NCBI GenBank assembly: GCA_030062745.1
Contig: CP099846.1
Location: 25,813,201 to 25,877,200 of the forward strand
Reading direction: 5' to 3'
Source: Capitulum mitella
Lineage: Eukaryota > Arthropoda > Thecostraca > Pollicipedomorpha > Pollicipedidae
Length of the DNA stretch: 64,000 nucleotides
Every line of letters starts with the position of its first letter. The stretch's first letter is position 1. Below are positions 10,778-19,372 of the stretch, piece after piece. A program made the position numbers and the translations under genes. Below the pieces are notes generated by a model. The model did no database searches. It saw only the letters and a list, made by a program, of their open reading frames with translations, and was not told the DNA's origin.

Positions 10778-13700
10778 TAGCATCTGAGGAGAGGAGCATA
10801 CCGCTGTTAATTATGTTCTTCAGCCGGCCCAAAGGCGTCATTCGCGGCAGGAAATGAATTAAAGAATATGGGTCGCCGACGATAGGCGGCAAAACATACT
10901 CTTCACACGTAGTCTGTAAATTTAATGTGTGTAAATATTTTTCCCAATCCGACTTCTATAGTTCACTAAAACATCCTTGTTATTAGTTACTGATGTGAAC
11001 ACTCCAGCGTCATCCGCGGATTCTTAGAGATCAATCGTGAATCCTCGTTAGCAATGCAACAAAACAGAACCGCCTTTCTCGACAATCTCTTTCATACGGT
11101 TTCATGAAGGCACAGCGGTGATGACCAACACCATAAATATTCCACCACGAAATTTCCACCACCGCAAAACTGAACCCCAAAATCTTTTCTTGAAAAAGTA
11201 CACTTCATGTTCAAGTTTTCAGCAACTGTTTGACGTTTTGACTGTTGGCGGGGAAAAACAACTGCATCGTCAGGGGAAACCTCACCATCTCTGTGCATGT
11301 GGATTCTCCAGTCTAATTTGAAATCTTTAAAAAGTGCCCTGTTTCAGGGGGAATATTGGGAACCTGATCCAAATACGAAGTGGTACAGTACAGTTTTTTA
11401 CAGGGGCGCAGCCAGGATTTTTTTTTAGCGGGGAGGGGGGAATTCCGTATGAACTGAAATCATACGGAAACTGCCTGCTGGAAAGACAATGTGCAATGGA
11501 ATGCAATGTGCACCAAAAAATCGGACCTAAGGGGGACCCCCCCAATGGCTGTGCCTGTGGTATGTCACAATTCACTTCCCTTGCATTGACGTGCTCTCAT
11601 TTGACTCACCTGGTGCAGAGAAGCAAAATAAGCAAACTTTGTGGTCTTGAGTACCTGTACAAAGCACCTCGACAAATTTCCACCATGGCTTACCTCTCGT
11701 GGGAAGTTGTTTCCTTGAGCAAGTAGAGGTTTTGATACCGAACGTCAAGGAATCCAGTTTACAACAGGCATCCAGTTACATCCAATTTACAACAAGCAGA
11801 AAACATTTCATACTTCTCGTAATCTCTCTGGGGAAATGGGATGAATGGGGAGCAAAACGCAAACCCTTCGTCGCTTTTATCTCATTCCGTTGAATTTAGG
11901 AAGTTTTATTGATTTCCTCGGTAACTTGAATCTGAAACCCAATTTCTGTCACGGAGAATGGCCAGAAGTTTAAAATTCCCACCGTCGTACGTCGCCGTGT
12001 TGGCACTATCTTTCACCCCTGACCATGTGCCTGTCTCGGAGCCCTCCCGATTCGTAAATCAAAACCACCGGGACATTGATCCCTGAAACACAAAAAGCCA
12101 AGCCTGACCGCACCGCGTCAAACCGGCCAGCGACTTGAAATCAGACTGCTCGAGCCGTCTTCCGCCGTCAGACAGGGTCGTAGCCGAGTGGACCAAGATA
12201 TCTGGCGATGTCGCAGCAATACGGAATAGCAGTCATACATATGCTATAAAAGACATCTTCTCCTGGACGTTAAGCATGGGGCCAGTTACATAAAAATGTC
12301 CTTTTTTCCAGTAAATTTTCTCGTATCCCAGTGGTATGCGACAAAGTTTGACATTTACCCCTCCCCCGAGGAAAATCCTGGCCACGTGGCTGCCGTCAGG
12401 CATTGAACCGGACGGTGATGAGCGTGGCACAGATGTTCGGCCCGGCCCTGGGCGGCGTCCTGTACGAACTGGGCGGCTACTGGGCGCCGTTCGTCGTGTT
12501 CGGCGTGCTCCACGGCATGACGCTGGCGCCGCTCGTCTTCGTGCTCCCCCGTCACAACGGTCAGTCGGTGGCAGGGACGGATCGGTCTGCGGCAGGGATG
12601 AGCCAGGCTGCGGCTGGGGCGTGTCAGGGTCTGCGGCAGGAACGAGTCAGAGTCTGCGGCAGGGACGAGTCAGTCTGCGGCAGCGGGCAGCAGTTTGAGT
12701 CTGAGCCCAGAGCCAATCGGAATCCGCGTCGGGACAAGTCCGTCTTTAACAGGGACGGGGCAGAATCGCGTGAGGGGTGGATCAGAATGTGCGCCAGCCG
12801 CAGGGCAAAGTCTACGACAGGGGCGGGTCAAAATCTGCGTCAGGGGAGGGTCGAAGTCCGCGGCAGGGGCTGGTCAGAGTCTGTCTGGGCAGGTCAGTGC
12901 GCAACCACATCCTGCGAGAAGGATTCCGGCTCGGTAAATCTTGACTGAGGGCAGTGCCGGTGCAATTTCAACCGACCCGTTCCGGCTAGCGTCTGTTCCC
13001 GTCGCCTGACTCGCTTCTGACGTCACAGAATCGTGGCAGTCGAAGAAGTCCGCTTGCCCGGTGGGCCGTCGCCCGGACGACCAGCGCGTCTCCGCATGGT
13101 ACATGCTGCGCATTCCCGGCATCTGGGTGGCGTTCGCGACCTTTCTCGTCTCCACCATGAGCACCGGCTTCCTCTCCATCACGCTCGAGGCGCAGATCCT
13201 TCGCAAGGTGGGTAAGGACGCATCTTGATCCTTGCGTTTACTGGTGGAAGAGCCGGACGAATACAGTAGAGAGTTCTTCTTCGGTGCTATTTCTGAGTTG
13301 CTGTAAATCTTGCGATCGGTCCTGGAGTTTGCAAAAAGTCCTGGCACTAGGCCATATGTGCGGTTTTGTGAGGGGAATCCGTTCATACGTTCTACCACGG
13401 GGCATTAAAAGCAGCAACTCTACGTTAAGGACATCAAAAAATATTTCGTCGGACAACTGATTGTTTGAGGAAGTTCCGCAACTTGGAAAGCAGACCGGAT
13501 GCTTTCAGACGACAATGCTCTTCGTCGACCGCGATGAGCAATAACCGACGGTCCTCCCTCGGATTTCAGTACAACCTGTCACACATCCTGCTGGGGACGA
13601 TGTTTGGCCTGAAGGACGGCGCCAGCAGCATCGCCTCCCCCATCTGGGGCCTGCTCTGCGACAAGTTCAGCTGCGTCAAGGTCTACATCGTCATCACTTC

Positions 13701-16700
13701 GTTGACGGCAGCAGTCTGCTTTGCCTTGTTCGGCCCGTTCCCAGGATTGCCGATACACCAGTAAGTGAGGCAGACGAACTGCGTACAGAATGTTCGTCGT
13801 TTTCCACGTTTTCAAATAGCGATGCTCGCATTGGTGGTATTTTTATAACAAATAACGTTAGGGGTTTCACGTGCTCGAAGACCTGAGGAGCGTAGGAGAC
13901 AAGTGAACAACATTTTGTTGAGGAAGGTGTTCTGAAACAATCTGAAACGTAAAAAGCAAACGCAGAAGAAATACTCCGCAGTGCCACTGGTGTCTGTGTC
14001 AAATCTATCAGTCATCTCCTTCAAAACACTCCGTTCTGTGCGTGTCGTCGTCCAGTCATTAGTGTAGGACAATACACGACTACTCATCTACTGACACGTG
14101 GAAACTGGCCAGTAGGATTTGCGCACATGCCTGGCGAAGGCCAGTCTACCTTGCGCAGTGTTATTATTGTTATTGTTATGCAACTCCCCACTGTGGCGTA
14201 TGGTGTCCACGGGCTACGGATTTAACTCGCGTAGTGGAAGGGGGTTTCGCGCTAACGCGCACTGGAAAGGCGGGGGGCACAAAAGTGCCCCCCTCCGATC
14301 TCGGAAACGGAAAATCTTAAGACGTGGAATTTTATGGACAGGGTGGTGCCATGCCGATTTACATTGCACGCAATTTTCATGACCCTAGGTCAATATCTTC
14401 AAAGTTAAATGGGGTCGAAAAAGGTCAGTTTTGGGCACTTTCTCGGGCCGTACAGGCCATTCCGTACGACTTTTCGAACGAAACGGGAAAATGGTGTCTG
14501 TTTGAGCGTTAAAACGTGGAATACGACAATTGCCATTCTTTAGCGTCTTGACTGAGGGTTTCGGGTGGAGGTCATGTTAGGCCATTGACCTATGGCGCCA
14601 TTTTTCAGCTTTTGCAGATCAGAGTTCGAGCAACACGGGATAGCTTGAGTGTACATAAGGAAGCTAGACGCACCTTTGGTGTATTGTCAGTGAAGGTAGC
14701 CAACATCGGTACATTTGGTCACTAGCGTTTACTTATCTCCGCAAGATGAAAATAAGTGAAGCGAGGTCATTGACCTTGGATGAAGTTTTTTACCCAAAGT
14801 AGATGTTATGTCAATTGTCTGCACTAAAGATGTTTCGTTATAATGAACCCAGTTAAACGGTTTGATTGCTCTAAAACTTAAATATGCTATTATATATGTA
14901 TGTATGCTTGTGAATATGTATATACATATGAGTATCAGTGTGCCAAACGTGTTATTAGTAGGGTCTTTGAATGCGTATTTCATGCAAATCGACGTATTGC
15001 AAAGCAAATCTGGACCAGGTCACGAAATATTTACCCTTGGTGTTTGATGACCTTGACCTTCACTGACGCTGGTATATGTAAGCGTACCAGTGCGCGCACA
15101 CGTGTTTTTGTTAGGATCTCTGAGTGCATATTTCATACATATCGACATATTGCAAAGCAAATCTGGAGCAGGCCACAAAATAGGTACCCTTGATCTTTGA
15201 TGGCCTTGACCTTAATGGCCGCGGTATATGTAAGCGTGTCAGTGTGCGCACACGTGTTTTTATTAGGATCTTTGAATGCATATTTCATACAAACCGACAT
15301 GTTGCGAAGCAAATCTGTATCGATGACCTTTACCCTTAATGACCCTGGCTTTGTTCTTGGTAGATCCATCATTTATGCCCGATTGACGTCGCCTTGTTGT
15401 GCTCAAACGGTAATCTTAGGTAGAACGCTAGTCCTTTCATAAAGTTTCCATTTGCCAGCTACAACCGTTATTTTCGTTCTGGTTGCTTGACCTTAAACAC
15501 CTGAAACTTCAAAAATTTCCGGCTGAGTTTCGATTCTTCTGCGTCAATCAGCGAGTTATTCAGTTGCCATAAATGTCACAAAGTAGCAGCAACCAGCTCC
15601 GATTCGTTCCCGAAGCAGGTGGGGGACACAAAAAGACCCCCTTCCAGTGCGCGTGTTAATCAATGTCAGTTCTATGTTGCTGATGTCTTGGAGACGTTTG
15701 CAGACTTCCTAACAAGCTGTACGTCATGTTATATGTGGGGCTTACAAACGTTCGCCAACACGCCGCATGAGGTCTTCGGGTGAAGAGAAATGTTCTCTTC
15801 CTTTTCCGTAACAACCTTGGTCAATGAACATTTTTTATCATGCTTTTTTCGGAGAGGATACAAAACAAGCCATGGATTAACATGTTCCTAGGCACGAATT
15901 CTCGTGAATAAACATTAATTTTGCGGAGAAATGGAGCGCAGCCTTTTACAACCTACCTCCAATCAACACTCACTTGACCATGGGCTATATGAGAACTGAG
16001 AAAGGGAACCTGTCGGGATCCACAGTTGGTTTCTGCTCGTGTTAACTCTGAGTGTTACGTCAGTACCGCCTGTCATCACGCATTTCCATACCCGAATCTC
16101 TGCTTTAGGACGCTTTGGATGGTCATTGTAGGCCTCTGCCTATACGGAGTCTCCATCGGGGGGATGCAGGTATCCGGAGTAATCGACGCACTGAGGGAGG
16201 CCACGTGAGTTGGAAGTAACGCACCTTGCAGTAAGGCAGCAAGATGTGTCTTTTCTGCCCAAGTAACGTTATATAACTCATAAGCCAAGGCGTAAAGTTT
16301 ACCGGTTAAACATAGACTCGCGGCCCCACTCGCGCGCCCATGCAATGCCGACTGCGTCGTAAAGGTGTGAGCAGAAGCCACGCCAATCCACCGGAGCCGC
16401 GACCCTCCCGCTGCGCCTCCGGCAGCGGCAACGGCCTGCCTGACGACGCCACCACGCACGCGGTGGTGGCCGGCCTGTGGAACTCGCTGAGCGGCGGCGG
16501 CCGTTTCATATCGCGCTGCGGCGCCGGCATCCTGGTGGACACGGTCGGCTTCCCGCTGGCCTCGTCGGTGATCTCGCTGCTGCACATGGGCATGGTGAGG
16601 CGCCGCGGGCAGGGACCGGTTGGCGGAGGCGGTGACGTGGATTGGTACGCCTGCGGCCTGGAGCAGACGGTTGGAATACGAGGACTTGTATACGCGTTTT

Positions 16701-17440
16701 GGTGTGTGGTGACAATCTGTCATTTTCCCTGCGTCGTGGAAGCGTGTGTTGCGGTGTCTGCTTTTGTTTAGAAAGACTGAAATGAGCTGTTAGTTTTCCT
16801 GAATTTTTCCATCGACTGAGGCCAGTGCATTGGTAGCGATTAGGCGGTTTAGTGTGCCAACCGCCCAAAATACGGATATCGTGTTTCTTGCGAGCATGAG
16901 AGTCGTTTTTAAGCTGGTGAGACCAAAAACGTTTTTTTGTGTGGAAATTTTGCCATATGTTTAAATCCTCCAAAGTCGATAAGGCCGAGGCAGGAGATTC
17001 ATTGTCAATGAAATACTACTCGCTACACCCAGAGAGACAACTTAAAGGATCTGTAGGTGCAATGTTCCTCTCTGTGAGAAACATTTCCTCTGCGTCATCT
17101 GCCGACAGGGCGGCGGCCCGCTTCTGCTCAGCTAACACCGTTCTGTCGCCAGGTGGTGTTCTCCTCCGCCTACATCTGCCTGGCGGGCGGCCGGCGGCGG
17201 CGGCGGCTCGCGGAGAAGGCGGGCCGCGGCCGCGCGCCGGTCGCGCCCAGCTCGCCGCCGCCGCGCCGCCGCTCGCCGGCCAGCAGCGCCGGCTCGGAGG
17301 GTCCGCCGAGCGCGTCGCACGCGCTCCAGGTGCCCGGCGGCCGGTGCCGCTACACCAGCGAAGGGCCCGTCGCCTACCTCACCCACTCGATGCCCGACTG
17401 CAGCGGCGCCGGCAGCTACACGGCGCTTATGGGCGAGTGA
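3486..17440 (+). CDS. SLC18B1: SLC18B1-like major facilitator transporter, 11 exons
   Basis: Exons: 3486-3639, 5050-5189, 5535-5630, 9429-9502, 10221-10368, 12400-12559, 13029-13207, 13570-13760, 16109-16204, 16426-16594, 17153-17440. All introns are GT-AG, and the phases join into one open frame of 564 codons plus stop. The product is a 12-helix MFS protein like vertebrate SLC18B1, reported as a vesicular polyamine/proton exchanger. Landmarks: an acidic dileucine-type motif ETEPLL at residues 8-13 (endosome/vesicle sorting), ITMTSSLSLCIFPPFFPK in helix 1, GPALGGVLYELGGYWAPFVV in helices 5-6, the second-half loop IWGLLCDKF, and GMQVSGVIDALREAT before helix 11. ATG 3486 is chosen because it is the first ATG in the exon-1 frame, although that frame stays open upstream without an ATG. 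The substrate is inferred from the family. No AATAAA was noticed in the first 700 bases after the stop. Confidence 0.9.
4105..4290 (+). repeat. Dispersed repeat carrying CCTAA run, copy 1
   Basis: Starts with four perfect CTAAC units followed by imperfect CCTAA words. After about 50 bases comes a block with TCCGATCGCACCCTTTATCG. The same order, CCTAA run then this block, occurs inverted at 34955-35160 and 48735-48937. The block without a clear CCTAA run occurs at 38995-39125. Lies in intron 1 of the transporter gene. Confidence 0.6.
4649..4710. repeat. CA/TA microsatellite in intron 1
   Basis: A compound run of CA then TA dinucleotides, about 60 bases. Flanking intron sequence up to 5049 shows nothing else recognisable. 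Confidence 0.9.
5050..5189 (+). CDS. SLC18B1: SLC18B1-like exon 2 (helix 1)
   Basis: Acceptor GTGCAG|AG, donor GTG|GTGAGC; completes the split codon and ends in phase 0. Residues 52-98: a Lys-rich stretch, then transmembrane helix 1 ending in the family's conserved 'FPPFFPK' type motif. Confidence 0.88.
5535..5630 (+). CDS. SLC18B1: SLC18B1-like exon 3 (helix 2)
   Basis: Acceptor CTTCCTAG|GCG, donor CAC|GTAAGT, phase 0 at both ends, 32 codons. Encodes GFSVSVYGAIIGTNCLVSFI, the amphipathic start and body of helix 2, and the beginning of the helix 2-3 loop (PFLARH). Confidence 0.88.
6033..7249. mobile_element. piggyBac-like MITE family A, copy in mariner
   Basis: TTAA at 6029-6032 and 7250-7253 flanks a 1217-bp element whose ends are CCCGTCCC... 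and ...GCGCGGG, with G-rich and C-rich subterminal tracts next to CAGTTGACTGCC. No coding capacity. TTAA duplication with CCC-starting termini is the piggyBac hallmark. It is the same length as the copy at 47217-48433, which lies in the opposite orientation. The interior is rich in AGGTCA half-sites. Confidence 0.75.
7250..8286 (-). pseudogene. Mariner-like transposase, nonsense and frameshift
   Basis: DDE transposase of the Tc1/mariner superfamily, nearly full length (about 340 codons). It starts MATSQEKAPCVSWFIETK and has a helix-turn-helix region with RTAARQLELPRSTVHKVL. The catalytic segments are CFSDEVAF (first Asp), IFQQDGAPPH (second Asp) and PRSPDITPLD (third Asp). The second and third Asp are separated by 36 residues. 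Two lesions are seen. A TGA stands where relatives have Trp, just before HRKFMETGTVLDKERSG. A small indel near 7400 shifts the frame, so the C-terminal part KKIRDITDLKQRISDAI...NGAHIEEY is in another frame. The TAA stop lies inside the TTAA target of the nested MITE. Confidence 0.88.
8468..9428. other. Rest of intron 3, nothing recognised
   Basis: No coding similarity seen. A short GGTTTGAGTCC resembling a pol III B box occurs near 9301, but no tRNA fold accompanies it. Confidence 0.4.
9429..9502 (+). CDS. SLC18B1: SLC18B1-like exon 4 (helix 3)
   Basis: Acceptor TGTTTCAG|ATC, donor TGCGG|GTATGT, leaving two bases. With the end of exon 3 it forms the helix 2-3 loop and helix 3 (VIGVRFTLISGVLASG). 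The 3.8-kb intron before it holds a mariner element and a nested MITE. Confidence 0.85.
10221..10368 (+). CDS. SLC18B1: SLC18B1-like exon 5 (helix 4)
   Basis: Acceptor CCGGCAG|G completes the Gly codon split by exon 4; donor TTT|GTGAGT. Encodes MPFVYTAVAIRSVQSIGNAG, equivalent to the family's helix 4 region with the R..(D/Q)..G pattern, then ITTFTYTNLQFPKSTGIIF. Confidence 0.87.
10557..10774. repeat. Two AT microsatellites in intron 5
   Basis: TA runs of about 50 bases (to 10607) and 60 bases (10714-10774), separated by 106 bases that contain a short CAGGTCAG-like repeat. Confidence 0.9.
11401..11557. mobile_element. Short MITE, CAGGGGCGCAGCCAGG termini
   Basis: Left end CAGGGGCGCAGCCAGGATTT at 11401; inverted right end GGCTGTGCCTG at 11557; a G/C-rich tract lies just inside each end. 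It resembles a hAT-type MITE, but I could not find a matching target duplication. A related terminus (CTGGCTGCGCCCCTG) is embedded in the hAT element at about 29007. The rest of intron 5 (10775-12172) shows nothing else. Confidence 0.5.
12173..12392. mobile_element. hAT-like MITE family E, inserted at exon 6 acceptor
   Basis: Begins CAGGGTCGTAGCCGAG and ends GGCCACGTGGCTG, like the copies at 21355 and 32412. The 8-bp target duplication is CCGTCAGA (12165-12172) on the left and CCGTCAGG (12393-12400) on the right. The right copy includes the AG acceptor and first base of exon 6. The element is 220 bp against about 257-273 for its relatives, so it has lost a piece internally. Confidence 0.8.
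12400..12559 (+). CDS. SLC18B1: SLC18B1-like exon 6 (helices 5-6)
   Basis: Acceptor CCGTCAG|GCA, donor AACG|GTCAGT. Encodes the MFS helix-5 motif region QMFGPALGGVLYELGGYWAP and helix 6. The acceptor and the first exon base are the right-hand target-site duplication of a 220-bp hAT-like MITE, and the donor sits at the head of a minisatellite, so repeats press on this exon from both sides. Confidence 0.88.
12560..12910. repeat. Minisatellite directly after exon 6 donor
   Basis: Degenerate units of about 25-30 bases built on GTCAGTCTGCGGCAGGGACG. The first unit begins with the exon 6 donor GTCAGT itself. About ten units with drift; GC-rich. Confidence 0.7.
13029..13207 (+). CDS. SLC18B1: SLC18B1-like exon 7 (central loop, helix 7)
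   Basis: Acceptor GTCACAG|AA, donor AAG|GTGGGT. Begins with the basic central cytosolic loop (WQSKKSACPVGRRPDDQ) and continues into helix 7 (MLRIPGIWVAFATFLVSTM), where the second six-helix half begins. Confidence 0.88.
13570..13760 (+). CDS. SLC18B1: SLC18B1-like exon 8 (helices 8-9)
   Basis: Acceptor GATTTCAG|TAC, donor CCA|GTAAGT. Contains DGASSIASPIWGLLCDKFSC: helix 8 and the second-half MFS loop motif (G-L-L-x-D-K). Helix 9 and the family signature LFGPFPGLPI follow. Confidence 0.9.
14226..15655. mobile_element. piggyBac-like MITE family C in intron 8
   Basis: The right terminus CTTCCAGTGCGCGTG is followed by TTAA (15656-15659). Two possible left termini match it inverted: TTAACTCGCGTAGTGGAAGG at 14222 and CTAACGCGCACTGGAAAGG at 14252, the second with a mutated TTAA. 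A C/G tract with GGGGGGCACAAAAGTGCCCC follows. Non-coding and about 1.4 kb. The left boundary is uncertain because of the doubled terminus. Confidence 0.55.
14920..15370. repeat. Three-unit tandem repeat, period about 152 bp
   Basis: The words GGTATATGTAAGCGT, CACGTGTTTTT.TTAGGATCT, CATATTTCATACA and TTGCAAAGCAAATCTG recur in order, for example GGTATATG at 15071 and 15223. The first unit (from about 14920) is more diverged. Lies inside MITE family C. Confidence 0.65.
16109..16204 (+). CDS. SLC18B1: SLC18B1-like exon 9 (helix 10)
   Basis: Acceptor CTTTAG|G, donor CCAC|GTGAGT. Encodes helix 10 and the conserved segment VSIGGMQVSGVIDALREAT, equivalent to 'G.S.G.....F.EIL' in SLC18B1 relatives. 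Confidence 0.88.
16426..16594 (+). CDS. SLC18B1: SLC18B1-like exon 10 (helices 11-12)
   Basis: Acceptor CCGGCAG|C, donor ATG|GTGAGG. Encodes AGLWNSLSGGGRFISRCGAG, ILVDTVGFPLASSV and the start of helix 12 (SLLHMGM). It is very GC-rich and uses C- or G-ending codons almost throughout. Confidence 0.88.
17153..17440 (+). CDS. SLC18B1: SLC18B1-like exon 11 (C-terminal tail)
   Basis: Acceptor TCGCCAG|GTG; stop TGA at 17438-17440. Finishes helix 12 (VVFSSAYICLAGG) and then encodes a cytosolic tail of about 80 residues: Arg clusters, Pro/Ser runs and a C-terminus ending SYTALMGE. The tail is longer and far more Arg/Pro-rich than I would expect for the family, and its DNA is extremely GC-rich. Confidence 0.82.
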   Translation: MVFSSAYICLAGGRRRRRLAEKAGRGRAPVAPSSPPPRRRSPASSAGSEGPPSASHALQVPGGRCRYTSEGPVAYLTHSMPDCSGAGSYTALMGE

Positions 17441-18153
17441 GCGGCGCCGGCCGCCGCCCGGGGTCGGGAGGAGGCAGGCGAGACGGCGCCGCGTCTGGAG
17501 GTGGAGGGGCGGCTGGCGGAGTGTCGCCGCGCTGGCGGGCGACGGCGCCGGCCGGTGGAGGCGAGTGACGGAGGCGATGCGGATCTGCGGGATGTACGTC
17601 ACGGCTGGTGGACGACGCAGCTGGCGTGGCGCCGAAGATGCGAGCGCTTCCCGAGGTCGCGATGCTGCTTCTCGCGACCGACTTTCGTGTCGCGAACGCA
17701 GCGGCCGGCCCGCGCGCGCAACGCCTGCGAGCTGCGAGCCCATCTGCCGGGACACTCTGTTGCGGTGATGCGTCCGCGATGCGCGTGTGACCGCCAGTGG
17801 CGCGTCATTCTCGAGGCGAATGGCGTTAGAGGAGCTGGACAACGGCGGCAGCCGGCCGAGGCTTCGGCTGCTCCTTGTATCGGACGGTCGTGCTGCTGCG
17901 TCCAGCAATGCCTGGGCGGCGTTTGCAATGTTGGGACCCGGCGTGACGAATTCGAAATACATGCTATGGTTCCAGCACTTGTGCGCGATAGTAAGGATCA
18001 AGGGTCATGAACGAACACTCAACAACGGAAGCCGTCATTTGAAGTCCGCAAAATTCACCCGGCACGGAAATCCATTATAAACATGACTCATCTGCACGCT
18101 GCAGTATTACGTATTATTTCTTTATGATCTTAAGCTTTCACAACGCGGGTGTC
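17441..18153. other. 3' flank of transporter gene, GC-rich at first
   Basis: The first 400 bases continue the extreme GC content of exon 11, with long open frames on both strands that reflect the lack of AT-rich stops. This is presumably 3' UTR. No other gene recognised. Confidence 0.45.
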
Positions 18154-18157
18154 TTAA

Positions 18158-19368
18158 ACCTATTCCCGGCAGGGGGGACTGAATCCGCCCCCCTCGGGTT
18201 TTTTGGTTGCCCATTCCAGGCTTTTTAATGCAACCTCACGAAAGCTGGTGACTTTTCCTCACCATTCTTTCTACGCGCCGTGAAAAAAATTCAAAATTCT
18301 ATTTTGCACAGGTGCGGAGCCAGGTAACGTCTTTGGAAGGCACCTCAGGCCATTTTTGGCCATGTTCAGGATAAAAGGAAAATGCCTGCCAAAAACACAG
18401 TTTTTAAGATAGAACTTTAAAACTTTATATGGATGTATAGCTAAATAGTTGGGCAATGTGCAGATGTAATTTTGTTTATCTGAGGTCACTTAACAAGGTC
18501 AAGTCAAGGTCAAGAGTCAAAATTGTTTTCTTGCAATTAATTTTGGCGCCGTTATTTCAAATGCCAAACCCGGAATATGTATGACGTAGAAGGGTGCCCT
18601 CTACTTGTGTACCAAGTTTCATCTTGATATCAGGTCGGGTCATGGAGCTATGACCTAAAATGTCAGTGCGCGTACCCTATATCGCAATAGCCATAAAATG
18701 AAACTTTTGAAACAGAGTGAATTCGAATGATTAAAAACGTTTACAGATAATATTGAATGCACACGACATCATTCCAAGTGACCCAAAGGTCACTGGAGGT
18801 CATTTACGGTCAAAGATCACAGGTTGATCTGAGAAACGTGTGACCATGGCAGTTCCCCCTTTTTCATGTCCCTGGCACCACCTATGCTAACATTATACAA
18901 ACATTGTAATGCGATTTGTACTTCTTTATCTTGATATGAGTAGCAGAAGCCAAAAAAGTGTTTTTGCCTCTTTTGTTCATTCAGTTGTTAGAAAACTAAT
19001 CCTCCTATTTTTGAAACCCTGTGGACGCCCATGAATTTTCTCAAAAGTTCAGATTTGCGGACCCATGGTAAAAGCCCTATCTATAATCTTCTCGATTCAT
19101 GCCAGTTTCATCGAAATCGATCCATAAACAAGGAAGTTATAAGAAGTCCAAAAGTACCTCCATTTTGCCATTTTTGCCCCCCTGTATGCACACATTTCAA
19201 AATTTTGAAAACTTCTTTTTATAAAAGTGTAGTTCACGTCACGGCAAATCGATTGCCGTTTGTCGCGATGAAATCGGACGAGTAGTTCTTGGGATCTCAG
19301 GGGGGGGCCGAATCCGCCCCCCCCCCTGTCTGGAATCGACCCTACCGTCTAGCCCTCCGGGAATAGGG
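18158..19368. mobile_element. piggyBac-like MITE family B, copy 1
   Basis: TTAA at 18154-18157 and 19369-19372. The ends ACCTATTCCCGGCAGGGGGG and CCCTCCGGGAATAGGGT are inverted repeats. 1211 bp, non-coding. Homologous along its length and in the same orientation to 57616-58845, including an internal GGTGCGGAGCCAGGTAACG word. Confidence 0.8.
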
Positions 19369-19372
19369 TTAA

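Noticed and set aside
17132..18001. Minus-strand open frame of 289 codons, the longest in the window.
   Set aside because: It is the antisense shadow of GC-rich exon 11 and its 3' flank. The plus frame joins in phase to ten upstream exons and carries helix 12.
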